Shown here: positions 1 to 7,187 of the stretch, piece after piece
How positions within the stretch are numbered: the first letter of the stretch is position 1
Layout: every line of letters begins with the position of its first letter
From: Pedococcus_A sp963730585
GTDB taxonomy: Bacteria > Actinomycetota > Actinomycetes > Actinomycetales > Dermatophilaceae
Length of the DNA stretch: 64,000 bases
Assembly (NCBI GenBank): GCA_963730585.1
Contig: CAVSSL010000006.1
Location: forward strand, 387,942-451,941
Direction: 5' to 3'
Made by a program: the position numbers and the translations under genes
Notes under the pieces: model-generated
What the model saw: the letters and a program-made list of their open reading frames with translations, nothing else
The model's database searches: none
Told to the model about the DNA's origin: nothing

Positions 1-564
1 CACCGGCACCGCGGACCCCACGGTCCAGCCCACCCAGAGGCCGAGCAGCAGGGGCACGTCGACGTGCAGCGCGACGCGCGGACCGGTGATGGTGGCGACG
101 TGCGGCAGGGTGGGCGGCAGGATGTCCGGTCCGGAGGTGCGCCCGTCGACGTCGAGGTTCGCCCACCCCAGGCGCCCGCGGCGCAGCCGCTGGTTGCGCC
201 CGGAGAGCACCCGGTATGCCGCGTGCGTCAGGTGCGTGACTCCCACGCCTCCCACGACGAGCAGGGCCAGCCAGGCGTCGGGTCGGGCGATGAGGGCCCA
301 GCCGAGCACCGCGGCGGCCTCACGGAGGAAGGCGCGCTGGCCCGAGGCGAGCTGCCGCTCGTTCAGCCACAGCACGACCCGCTCGTCGACGAGGAAGAGC
401 CGGGCGTCGGCCACGTAGTTGGCCAGCAGGGCGAGCCCCAGCACCCACCCCCAGCCGGCCGACCATCCGCTGAGCAGGGCGGCGACGACCGCGACGGCGG
501 CGGTGCCGGCCCAGAGGACGAGCGCCCCCACGTCGCTGCGCAGGGTCCGGGCGAGTCGCTGCAT
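1..564 (-). CDS. Membrane protein, partial (C-terminus beyond window edge)
   Basis: The frame opens at ATG 564 and runs 188 codons to the window edge without a stop. Residues about 13-50 and 85-110 are strongly hydrophobic (likely three membrane segments). They are followed by a basic stretch with 'SGRNQRLRRGRLGW', a polar stretch with 'GRTSGPDILPP', and then another hydrophobic segment at the edge. I do not recognise the family from this fragment. It is divergent from a TagGH-like polymer exporter, with about 300 bp between them, so a part in wall-polymer synthesis is a reasonable guess; a membrane-anchored TagF-like polymerase would fit, but nothing catalytic is visible here. Confidence 0.6.
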   Translation of the reverse strand, partial: MQRLARTLRSDVGALVLWAGTAAVAVVAALLSGWSAGWGWVLGLALLANYVADARLFLVDERVVLWLNERQLASGQRAFLREAAAVLGWALIARPDAWLALLVVGGVGVTHLTHAAYRVLSGRNQRLRRGRLGWANLDVDGRTSGPDILPPTLPHVATITGPRVALHVDVPLLLGLWVGWTVGSAVPV

Positions 565-862
565 GGGGTCCGTTCTTGCTCAGGGGAGGGGCGTCGGTCC
601 GCGGCCCGCTCTGCAGGCGCCGGGACCCGGCCCGAGGATACTTGACCTGCACGTGCCCGCCCCAGCCGCAAGCGGCTCCCGGATCGGGCGCGCGGTCCGG
701 GCGGCCGGTCCCGGGAAGGCCACCGGGGTCACCGTGGCACGGAGCGGCCCCCGGTGTGGCGTACGCTCGGTCGCCGGGCGCACGCGCAAGGATGCCCAGC
801 AACACATGCCCAGGGCGAGGCGGACCCCCGCCGCCGACCCGGCACTGGACAGGCAAGGACGA
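565..862. promoter_or_regulatory. Divergent intergenic region, promoters not resolved
   Basis: This stretch separates the leftward membrane gene from the rightward exporter operon and must carry promoters for both. I see a TTGACC at 642-647 without a convincing -10 partner and a weak TACGCT at 762-767. No long repeat, hairpin or small gene stands out. Confidence 0.25.
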
Positions 863-1672
863 ATGAGGCTGATCTCCCGGACCGAGGCCCTCGTGGCCCG
901 GCGCAGCGTGTTGTGGACGCTGGTGGTCCGCGACCTTCGCGTGCGGTACTCCCAGAGCGTGCTCGGCTACGTGTGGACGATCCTCGACCCGCTGCTGATG
1001 TCGCTCATCTACTTCCTCGTCTTCGTCGGCATCTTCAAGCGCGACGACCTCGGCCACGAGCCCTACTTCCTGTTCCTCCTGATCGGCCTGCTGGCGTGGC
1101 AGTGGTTCTCCGGCTGCCTCACCGACACCTCCCGCGCGTTGGTCGCGGAGGCCAAGCTCGTCCGCTCCACCAACCTCCCGCGCGAGATCTGGGTGCTGCG
1201 GGTCGTCGTGTCCAAGGGCATCGAGTACGTGTTCTCGCTGCCGGTGCTGCTGACCTTCCTCGTCTTCTACCTGATCCAGGGCAAGACGCACCTCAACGGC
1301 TGGCTGGTGCTCTTCCCGCTCGGGGTCGCCCTCGAGTTCGTCGCGGCCGTCGGCCTGGGCCTGCTGCTCGCCCCGGTGACGGCGCTCGTCACCGACACCC
1401 AGCGGGTCATCCGCATCTTCATGCGCATGCTCTTCTACGCCACCCCGGTGATCTACGCCGGTCACCTGGTGCCGCAGCCGTTCGACAAGATCCTCTGGCT
1501 CAACCCGATGACCGGGGTCCTCGAGCTGATGCGCGCGGGTTTCTTCTCGCACGAGAAGTTCCCGATCCTGTGGGGCGCGGTCATCACGAGCGCCATCGTC
1601 TCCGTGGCGCTGCTGTTCATCGGCAACACCGTCTTCGGCCGGCTCGAGCGCCCCGTGCTGAAGGAGATCTGA
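863..1672 (+). CDS. ABC-2 type exporter permease, TagG/Wzm-like
   Basis: A 269-residue integral membrane protein with about six hydrophobic segments and the N-terminal 'VVRDLRVRYSQSVLGYVW' stretch typical of polysaccharide and teichoic-acid export permeases (ABC2_membrane family; TagG, Wzm). It would form the membrane channel that moves a lipid-linked wall polymer across the membrane, powered by the ATPase encoded 4 bp downstream. ATG 863 is chosen because it starts right before the amphipathic N-terminal helix of the family; the frame is open further upstream but that part looks non-coding. Whether the cargo is poly(glycerol phosphate) is inferred from the TagD-like enzyme three genes on. 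Confidence 0.9.
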   Translation: MRLISRTEALVARRSVLWTLVVRDLRVRYSQSVLGYVWTILDPLLMSLIYFLVFVGIFKRDDLGHEPYFLFLLIGLLAWQWFSGCLTDTSRALVAEAKLVRSTNLPREIWVLRVVVSKGIEYVFSLPVLLTFLVFYLIQGKTHLNGWLVLFPLGVALEFVAAVGLGLLLAPVTALVTDTQRVIRIFMRMLFYATPVIYAGHLVPQPFDKILWLNPMTGVLELMRAGFFSHEKFPILWGAVITSAIVSVALLFIGNTVFGRLERPVLKEI

Positions 1673-1676
1673 TCTC

Positions 1677-2459
1677 ATGACGAGCCTGCAGGCGACCTCG
1701 CAGACGACTGCTCCGGGTCCGGTCATCTCGGTCCAGGACCTGGGCATCGAGTTCTACCGCTCGCGGCGCCGGCGCATGCAGCTGCGCGAGATGCTCTTCC
1801 ACGGCCGCAGCGGCGCGTCCAAGGAGACCTTCTGGGCGCTGCGCAACATCAGCTTCGACATCCAGGCCGGAGAGGCCGTCGGGCTGGTCGGCGGCAACGG
1901 TGGCGGCAAGAGCACGCTGCTCAAGATGATCGCCGGCGTGCTGCTCCCCGACGAGGGGTCGGTGACCGTCAACGGGGGAGTGGCCCCGCTCATCGAGCTG
2001 ACCGGCGGCTTCGTGGGCGAGCTCACCGCCAGGGACAACATCTACCTGACCGCGGGTCTGCACGGGCTCTCGAAGGAGCAGGTCGACGCGCACTTCGACG
2101 ACATCGTCGACTTCGCCGGGCCCGAGGTCCGTTCGGGGCTCGACATGCCCTACCGGCACTTCAGCTCGGGCATGAAGGTGCGTCTCGGGTTCGCCGTCAT
2201 CACCACGCTCGACGAGCCGATCATCCTCGTCGACGAGGTGCTCGCCGTGGGTGACCGCAAGTTCCGTGACAAGTGCTACCAGCGGATGGAGGCCCTGCTC
2301 GAGCAGGGGCGCACCCTGTTCCTGGTGTCGCACTCCGAGAACGACCTCAAGCGGTTCAGCACCCGCGGCCTCTACCTCCAGCGCGGCACGCTCATGATGG
2401 ACGGCCCGATGGAGGACGTCCTCGAGCGCTACAACCACGACCTGGACGCGACGCGGTGA
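1677..2459 (+). CDS. ABC exporter ATPase, TagH/Wzt-like
   Basis: A 260-residue nucleotide-binding protein. Walker A is at about residues 72-80 ('GGNGGGKST'), the signature motif is the 'HFSSGM' form near 161-166 usual in TagH/Wzt ATPases, and Walker B 'IILVDE' is at 182-187, followed by the D-loop and the switch histidine in 'LVSHS'. It lacks the long C-terminal carbohydrate-binding extension of some Wzt proteins. It pairs with the permease 4 bp upstream to export a lipid-linked polymer. The stop overlaps the GTG of the next gene (GTGA), so all three are probably translationally coupled. Confidence 0.92.
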   Translation: MTSLQATSQTTAPGPVISVQDLGIEFYRSRRRRMQLREMLFHGRSGASKETFWALRNISFDIQAGEAVGLVGGNGGGKSTLLKMIAGVLLPDEGSVTVNGGVAPLIELTGGFVGELTARDNIYLTAGLHGLSKEQVDAHFDDIVDFAGPEVRSGLDMPYRHFSSGMKVRLGFAVITTLDEPIILVDEVLAVGDRKFRDKCYQRMEALLEQGRTLFLVSHSENDLKRFSTRGLYLQRGTLMMDGPMEDVLERYNHDLDATR

Positions 2460-4489
2460 GCGCGCCGGCGACCTCCGTCGGCAGCGCTGCCTCACGTGCC
2501 CTGCGGGGCCTCTCCCGCGGGGCCGACGTCGTCCTCGCCGGCCCCGCGGCCCAGGAGTGCCACCTCGCGAGCGTGCTCGAGGAGATCTGTGCGCCGGCCG
2601 GCGTGCACCGGGTCGCCGGTGACCCGGTCGCCGCGCTGACGGCGCTCGCGGACGTCGCCGAGTCCTCCGACCAGAGTCCCCTGGTGGTGGCCGCGGCCGA
2701 CCTCGACACCGACCTCCCCGCGCTGCTCGACCTGCTCGACCGCCCGGGCGTGCGGACGGCGACGTCCGTCGTGCCCCGCGACGGCATCGACACCGGGCTC
2801 GAGGCCGCCACGCTCACCCGGGTGGGCAGTGACGGCGCCGCCGTGGAGTCGGTGGGCTCGCCGGCGCACGTCGTCACCGCGCCCACCCACGGCCTGCTCG
2901 GCGTGCTGCGCGTGGCCCCGCAGGACCGCGCGCACGCCGCCCGCCAGTGGCGCGCCGCCGCAGCCGTCGCCACCGACGCCTGGGGCGCCGACGTGGTCGG
3001 GCTGGCCGTGCTGGCGCTGGTGCGCGGTGGGGTCCGCGTCGGGGCGTCGGTCCTCGGTCCCTACCGATGGGCCAGGGGGCCGGCCGGTGGGGCCGGCGCC
3101 GCCGGTGACGCCTGGCGGCAGCGGCTGCGCGGCGCCTCCCGCGGTGGCGACGGCTTCTTCTCCACGTATGCCGTGCGCCCGGTCTCCCGGCGGATCACCG
3201 CCATCGGCCTGCGCCACGGCTGGCGCCCCAACGTGGTGACCGTGGTCTCGCTGCTCATGGGCGTGCTGGCCGCGCTGCTGGTGGCCACCGGGTGGTGGTG
3301 GGCCTGGGTGGTCGCCGCGGTCGTGCTGCTGCTCGCGCTCGCGGTCGACTGCGTCGACGGCGAGATCGCGCGGTTCACCCGGCGCTTCAGCCCGTTGGGC
3401 GCGTTCCTCGACGCGGTCGGCGACCGGGTCAAGGAGTATGCCGTGCTGGCGGCGGTCGCCGCCGTGGCCGTGCGCGAGGGCGAACCGGGCTGGCCGGTGG
3501 CCATCGCGGCGATGGTCGCGGTGACCGTGCGCCACCTCGAGAACGACACCTACGAGCACCGGATCGGGTTCGCCCGCGCCAGCGCTCCCGACCTGGTGCC
3601 GGTCGACGCCCCGCGCGACCTCGGTCCGGAGGGGGCCCGGACGCGGCTGGCACCCCCGCGCACGCGGCGCCAGTCCGCCGTCTTCTGGGCGAAGAAGGTC
3701 ATCCACCTGCCCATCGCCGAGCGCTACCTGCTCCTCGCGCTGACCCTGCTGACCCGCCAGCCCATGCTGGTGCTGTGGGTGCTGCTCGTGGCGACCGTCG
3801 TGGCCGTGGCGTGGACGCAGGGCGGTCGGGTGGTGGCCGTGCTCATCGGCCGCGACGCCACCTGGTCGGCGGTCCCGCGCACCGAGGGACCCGGCCACGT
3901 CGACGAGCAGCTCGACCTCGGGCCGGTCGCGCGGGTGGCTGCGGCGGGACGTGGCTCGTTCTGGACCGGCCTCGCCGGAGCCCTCGTGCTGCTGGTCGCC
4001 GTGCCCGTGGCCCTCTGGGCCGACCTGCCCGCGGTCGCGCTGGCGGCGGGTCTCGTCGGGGCGCTGCTGGTCGGCCAGGGCTGGCAGCCGCCCCTGCACC
4101 ACCCGCTCGACTGGCAGGCGCCGGCCGCCCTCTGGGTCGCCGAGTCGCTCGTGGTCGCCGTGCTGGTGCACCACACCGCCGGGGTCATGTCCGCCGCCGG
4201 CTTCGCCTACCTCGCAGCCGTGGCCTACCACCGCTACGACGTGCTCTACCGGCAGCGTGACACCGGTGCCGCGCCGCCCGCCTGGCTCTCGACGGCCGGG
4301 CTGGGCGTCGACGGCCGCGTGGTCCTCCTGCTCGCGGTGGCCTGGCTCGCGCCCGGGGCCCTGATCCCGCTGCTGTGGGCGGGAGCGGGGTACCTCGCCG
4401 TCCTGTACGTCGCGGAGTCCGCCGCCGGCTGGCGCCGCTGGATCGCCGCCCAGAACATCGCCGCCCAGAACAGAGGAAGTGCTGCATGA
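2456..4489 (+). CDS. Large CDP-alcohol phosphotransferase with N- and C-terminal extensions
   Basis: A 677-residue protein starting at GTG 2456, which overlaps the ATPase stop by 4 nt. The central region carries the complete CDP-alcohol phosphotransferase signature D-x2-DG-x2-AR-x8-G-x3-D-x3-D at about residues 298-322 ('DCVDGEIARF' onward), flanked by membrane segments. About 230 N-terminal residues look soluble, and about 300 C-terminal residues hold more membrane helices and 'HHPLDWQAPAALW'; from memory this resembles the DUF5941-type architecture of actinobacteria, which I cannot verify. The expected reaction moves a phospho-alcohol group from a CDP-alcohol to an acceptor with loss of CMP. 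Next to the TagD-like enzyme, CDP-glycerol is a plausible donor (inference). Confidence 0.85.
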   Translation: MSAPATSVGSAASRALRGLSRGADVVLAGPAAQECHLASVLEEICAPAGVHRVAGDPVAALTALADVAESSDQSPLVVAAADLDTDLPALLDLLDRPGVRTATSVVPRDGIDTGLEAATLTRVGSDGAAVESVGSPAHVVTAPTHGLLGVLRVAPQDRAHAARQWRAAAAVATDAWGADVVGLAVLALVRGGVRVGASVLGPYRWARGPAGGAGAAGDAWRQRLRGASRGGDGFFSTYAVRPVSRRITAIGLRHGWRPNVVTVVSLLMGVLAALLVATGWWWAWVVAAVVLLLALAVDCVDGEIARFTRRFSPLGAFLDAVGDRVKEYAVLAAVAAVAVREGEPGWPVAIAAMVAVTVRHLENDTYEHRIGFARASAPDLVPVDAPRDLGPEGARTRLAPPRTRRQSAVFWAKKVIHLPIAERYLLLALTLLTRQPMLVLWVLLVATVVAVAWTQGGRVVAVLIGRDATWSAVPRTEGPGHVDEQLDLGPVARVAAAGRGSFWTGLAGALVLLVAVPVALWADLPAVALAAGLVGALLVGQGWQPPLHHPLDWQAPAALWVAESLVVAVLVHHTAGVMSAAGFAYLAAVAYHRYDVLYRQRDTGAAPPAWLSTAGLGVDGRVVLLLAVAWLAPGALIPLLWAGAGYLAVLYVAESAAGWRRWIAAQNIAAQNRGSAA

Positions 4490-5310
4490 GCGCCCACCAC
4501 GAGCTCGCGCACGACCCCGCCGACAACCACCCCAGCCTGGAGGAGCTCCGCGCGGTCGCGCAGCCGGCGGCCCACATCGGGCGCTACAACGCCGAGCACT
4601 GGGCCGGCGCCCTCTACATCCGCCACCTGAGCATCTACGCGACGAAGGCGTTGCTGCCCACCGGGATCAGCCCCAACGGCGTGACCTGGCTGATGATCGT
4701 CGTCGGGGTGCTCGGGGCGCTGGCCACCCCGCTGCCCGGGCTCGTGGGGCCGGTGCTGTGCGCGCTGGCGATGCAGGTGCAGATCCTCCTCGACTGCAGC
4801 GACGGTGAGGTCGCCCGGTGGCGACAGCGGTTCTCGCCCGCCGGCATCTACCTCGACCGGATCGGGCACTACGCCACCGAGGCCACCATCCCCATCGCGG
4901 TGGGCCTGCGCGCCGACGGCTACCGCCTCACCGACCCGCTCGACGTCGGCGGTTGGACGGTGCTGGGGCTGCTGGTCTCGGTGGTCGTGCTGATGAACAA
5001 GGCCTTCACGGACCTCATGCACGTCGCCCGGGCCAAGACGGGCCGACCTCCGCTCGAGGACGTCGCCGAGACGGCCCGACCCAAGGGCTCCGGCCTCGCC
5101 GCCGCGCGTCGGGCCTTCGCCTACCTGCCGATCTTCCGCGCCTTCGTGGCCATCGAGGCCTCCCTCCTCGTGCTCCTCGCCGGCGTGGTCGACGTCGTCC
5201 GGGGCGACCTCGGCGGCACCCAGGGCCTGCTCCTGGTCATGGTGCCCCTCGCCTTCGTCACGGCGGCCGGCCACCTGCTGGCCGTGCTGTCGAGCTCACG
5301 GCTGGACTGA
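4486..5310 (+). CDS. CDP-alcohol phosphotransferase family protein, variant catalytic motif
   Basis: A 274-residue membrane protein whose ATG overlaps the previous stop (ATGA). The family motif is recognisable at residues 103-128 ('DCSDGEVARW' onward): the first three aspartates (103, 106, 124), the Gly-Glu-x-Ala-Arg core and Gly120 are present, but the position of the fourth aspartate, normally the catalytic base, is His128 ('RIGHY'). Several membrane helices surround it. It is therefore either a subfamily with an altered active site or a non-canonical partner of the larger upstream enzyme. Its place between exporter genes and the glycerol-3-phosphate cytidylyltransferase supports a wall-polymer role. 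Confidence 0.85.
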   Translation: MSAHHELAHDPADNHPSLEELRAVAQPAAHIGRYNAEHWAGALYIRHLSIYATKALLPTGISPNGVTWLMIVVGVLGALATPLPGLVGPVLCALAMQVQILLDCSDGEVARWRQRFSPAGIYLDRIGHYATEATIPIAVGLRADGYRLTDPLDVGGWTVLGLLVSVVVLMNKAFTDLMHVARAKTGRPPLEDVAETARPKGSGLAAARRAFAYLPIFRAFVAIEASLLVLLAGVVDVVRGDLGGTQGLLLVMVPLAFVTAAGHLLAVLSSSRLD

Positions 5311-5409
5311 CACGCCCGGCGGCCGGGTCGAGCACGCGCGGTACCCTCGCGACCAGACCACCGGCGGCCGACGACGGGCGCCGGCCCACCGGCATACCAG
5401 GAGCACCCG

Positions 5410-5820
5410 TTGAGCCCACGCACCGTCATCACGTTCGGCACGTTCGACGTGCTGCACGTCGGACACATCCGTGTGCTCCAGCGCGCCGCGGAGCTCGGCG
5501 ACCGGCTCGTCGTCGGTGTCTCGGCCGACGAGCTCAACATCGCCAAGAAGGGCCGCGCGCCGGTGTTCTCGCAGGAGGAGCGGCTCGAGATCGTCGGCAG
5601 CCTGAAGATGGTCGACGAGGTCTTCGTCGAGGAGTCGCTGGAGAAGAAGCGCGACTACATCGTCGAGCACGGCGCCGACGTGCTCGTCATGGGCGACGAC
5701 TGGGCCGGGAAGTTCGACTGGGTCTCGGACGTGTGCGAGGTGGTCTACCTGCCGCGCACGCCGTCAGTCTCGACCACCGGGCTCATCGAGCACATCGCCA
5801 CCATCGCGCCCACCGCCTGA
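5410..5820 (+). CDS. tagD: Glycerol-3-phosphate cytidylyltransferase-like enzyme (TagD family)
   Basis: A 136-residue nucleotidyltransferase that should make CDP-glycerol from CTP and glycerol 3-phosphate. The HxGH motif is at residues 16-19 ('HVGH'), and the C-terminal part carries the features of this family: 'MGDDWAGKFD' near 94-103, 'CEVVYLPRT' and the RTxxxSTT motif at 116-123. The best start is TTG 5410; no ATG or GTG fits in front of 'SPRTVITFGTFD'. A GTATGCCG-type octamer (reverse orientation, 5390-5397) sits just upstream of the start. A related ADP- or CMP-transferring substrate cannot be excluded. The 3' end overlaps the convergent DUF2304 gene by 57 nt. Confidence 0.85.
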   Translation: MSPRTVITFGTFDVLHVGHIRVLQRAAELGDRLVVGVSADELNIAKKGRAPVFSQEERLEIVGSLKMVDEVFVEESLEKKRDYIVEHGADVLVMGDDWAGKFDWVSDVCEVVYLPRTPSVSTTGLIEHIATIAPTA

Positions 5821-6189
5821 CGGGCCGTCGGGGGAGCGCTTCCCCCCGCGCGGGAAGTCGCGGGCGGCCTCGTCGAGCGCCAGGCGCCGGGCCAGCCGGG
5901 TGTAGCGCACCTCGAAGTCGCGGAACCGCAGGTACGTCGTCACCACGTAGCTGAGGAAGGCGACGACGAGCGCGTAGAGCACCATGTCGGTGCCGCGCCC
6001 GACGCCGACCAGCTGGGCGATCCGGTTCCACACCCCCGGCACGAGGATGGAGAAGACGGCGAAGCCTGCGAAGAGCAGCAGGCCGAGCCGGCGCACCGCC
6101 TGGCTGCGGGCGCCACCCGAGCGGAACAGCCGGGCCGCGACCACCACGACCACCGCGATCAGCAGGACCTGGATGAGCACGATCTTCAT
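5764..6189 (-). CDS. DUF2304 small membrane protein
   Basis: A 141-residue protein with an N-terminal membrane helix (residues about 3-20), two more hydrophobic segments (about 35-55 and 68-88) and a polar Gly/Arg/Asp-rich tail. The layout and the 'DMVLYALVVAFLSYVVTTYLR' region (seen here in shorter parts) match DUF2304 proteins, which commonly accompany membrane-associated GT2 enzymes. Here it follows a GT2 gene with a 28-nt gap on the same strand, so both are probably one transcript. The tail overlaps the 3' end of the TagD-like gene on the other strand; a real stop earlier in the tail, masked by an indel, is possible. Confidence 0.75.
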   Translation of the reverse strand: MKIVLIQVLLIAVVVVVAARLFRSGGARSQAVRRLGLLLFAGFAVFSILVPGVWNRIAQLVGVGRGTDMVLYALVVAFLSYVVTTYLRFRDFEVRYTRLARRLALDEAARDFPRGGKRSPDGPSGGGRDGGDVLDEPGGRD

Positions 6190-6217
6190 GCGGCGACCTC
6201 CCGGCGGGCCTCGGAGC

Positions 6218-6886
6218 TCATCGCAGGATCAGCTCGACGAGGATGTTGACGGCGTTCCACAGCGACTGCCCCTTCGCGCGTGAGTAGTCGGTGTAGAGGA
6301 TGTGCGTCGGGCTCTCGCCGTAGCGCACGTCCATCGCCCCGATCTGCTGGACGAGCTCGGAGGCGTGCGCCATCCGGTTCTGCGTGATCTCGAGCCGCGA
6401 CACGACGTCGCGCGAGATCACCCGCAGGCCGTTGTGCGCGTCGGTCAGCCGGGTCCTCGTCGTCAGGTTGGTGTAGGCGACCGCGGTGCGCAGCACCAGC
6501 CGCTTGGCGAAGCTCGCCTCGGTGCGGTCGTCGAGGAAGCGCGACCCGAAGACGACGTCGAGGTTCTCCGCCTGCGCCTTCTCCAGCATGTCGAGCACGT
6601 CGGAGACCTGGTGCTGGCCGTCGGCGTCGAAGGTGACCACCCAGCGCATGCCCGGGTCGCTCAGGGCGTACTCGAAGCCGGTCTGGAGGGCGGCTCCCTG
6701 GCCGAGGTTGACCGGGTGGCGCACCACGACGGCACCGGCGCGCGCAGCCTCGCGCGCGCTGTCGTCGGCGGAGCCGTCGTCGACGCAGACCACGTTCGGG
6801 AACGCCGCGCGTGCGGAGCGCACGACGTCGCCGATCACCGGGGCCTCGTTGTAGAGGGGGACGACCAGCCAGACTTCGTCATTCAT
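6218..6886 (-). CDS. Family 2 glycosyltransferase (DPM/DPG-like)
   Basis: A 222-residue GT-A fold enzyme starting at ATG 6886 ('MNDEVWLVVPLYNE'). The nucleotide-sugar core is complete: 'VVCVDDGSAD' near residue 38, 'NLGQGAALQTG' and the DxD-type 'VTFDADGQH'. It lacks its own membrane helices, so the DUF2304 protein encoded next is the likely membrane partner, an arrangement known for polyprenyl-phosphate glycosyltransferases. It probably charges a polyprenyl phosphate with a sugar for wall glycan decoration; sugar and acceptor cannot be told from sequence. Confidence 0.85.
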   Translation of the reverse strand: MNDEVWLVVPLYNEAPVIGDVVRSARAAFPNVVCVDDGSADDSAREAARAGAVVVRHPVNLGQGAALQTGFEYALSDPGMRWVVTFDADGQHQVSDVLDMLEKAQAENLDVVFGSRFLDDRTEASFAKRLVLRTAVAYTNLTTRTRLTDAHNGLRVISRDVVSRLEITQNRMAHASELVQQIGAMDVRYGESPTHILYTDYSRAKGQSLWNAVNILVELILR

Positions 6887-7187
6887 CGGGGCACAGCCTA
6901 GTGGTCGACCAAGCGGCGGCCGTCCCTGTCTGCGGGCAGGCCCATCGGTCGAACGGGGGAGGCGCACCCTCAGGCGTCCGCACCCATTCGCGTCAAACAG
7001 ATCCGTAACGAATCGGCCACGGTCACCGTGACGTGTGGGGCGCCTGTGAAGTGGTGTGTGACCCTTGACCGGTTCGTCCCGAACTTCGTCCCGAACTTCG
7101 ACTCGAACCCTGACTCCCGACTCTGACCCCGCGCGCAGCCGCGACCGCCACCGACTCCACCAGCCGACGACCGCTTGGACCGTGCCC
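6887..7187. promoter_or_regulatory. Divergent intergenic region with palindrome and short repeats
   Basis: This region separates the leftward GT2 gene from the rightward amidase. It holds a 13-bp palindrome CACGGTCACCGTG at 7018-7030 that could be an operator, a TTGACC at 7065-7070, and the 12-bp tandem repeats listed separately. I do not see a convincing -10 box for either direction. Confidence 0.3.
7073..7108 (+). repeat. Three tandem 12-bp units upstream of the amidase
   Basis: TTCGTCCCGAAC occurs twice back to back (7073-7084, 7085-7096), followed by the variant TTCGACTCGAAC (7097-7108). The units lie 80-115 bp before the preferred amidase start, in a frame that would read as repeated Ser-Ser-Arg-Thr if translation began upstream; I take them as non-coding leader sequence. 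Confidence 0.6.

Noticed and set aside
7065..7187. Longer N-terminus for the amidase from TTG 7065
   Set aside because: It would place about 40 polar, repetitive residues before an excellent signal peptide that starts at ATG 7188.
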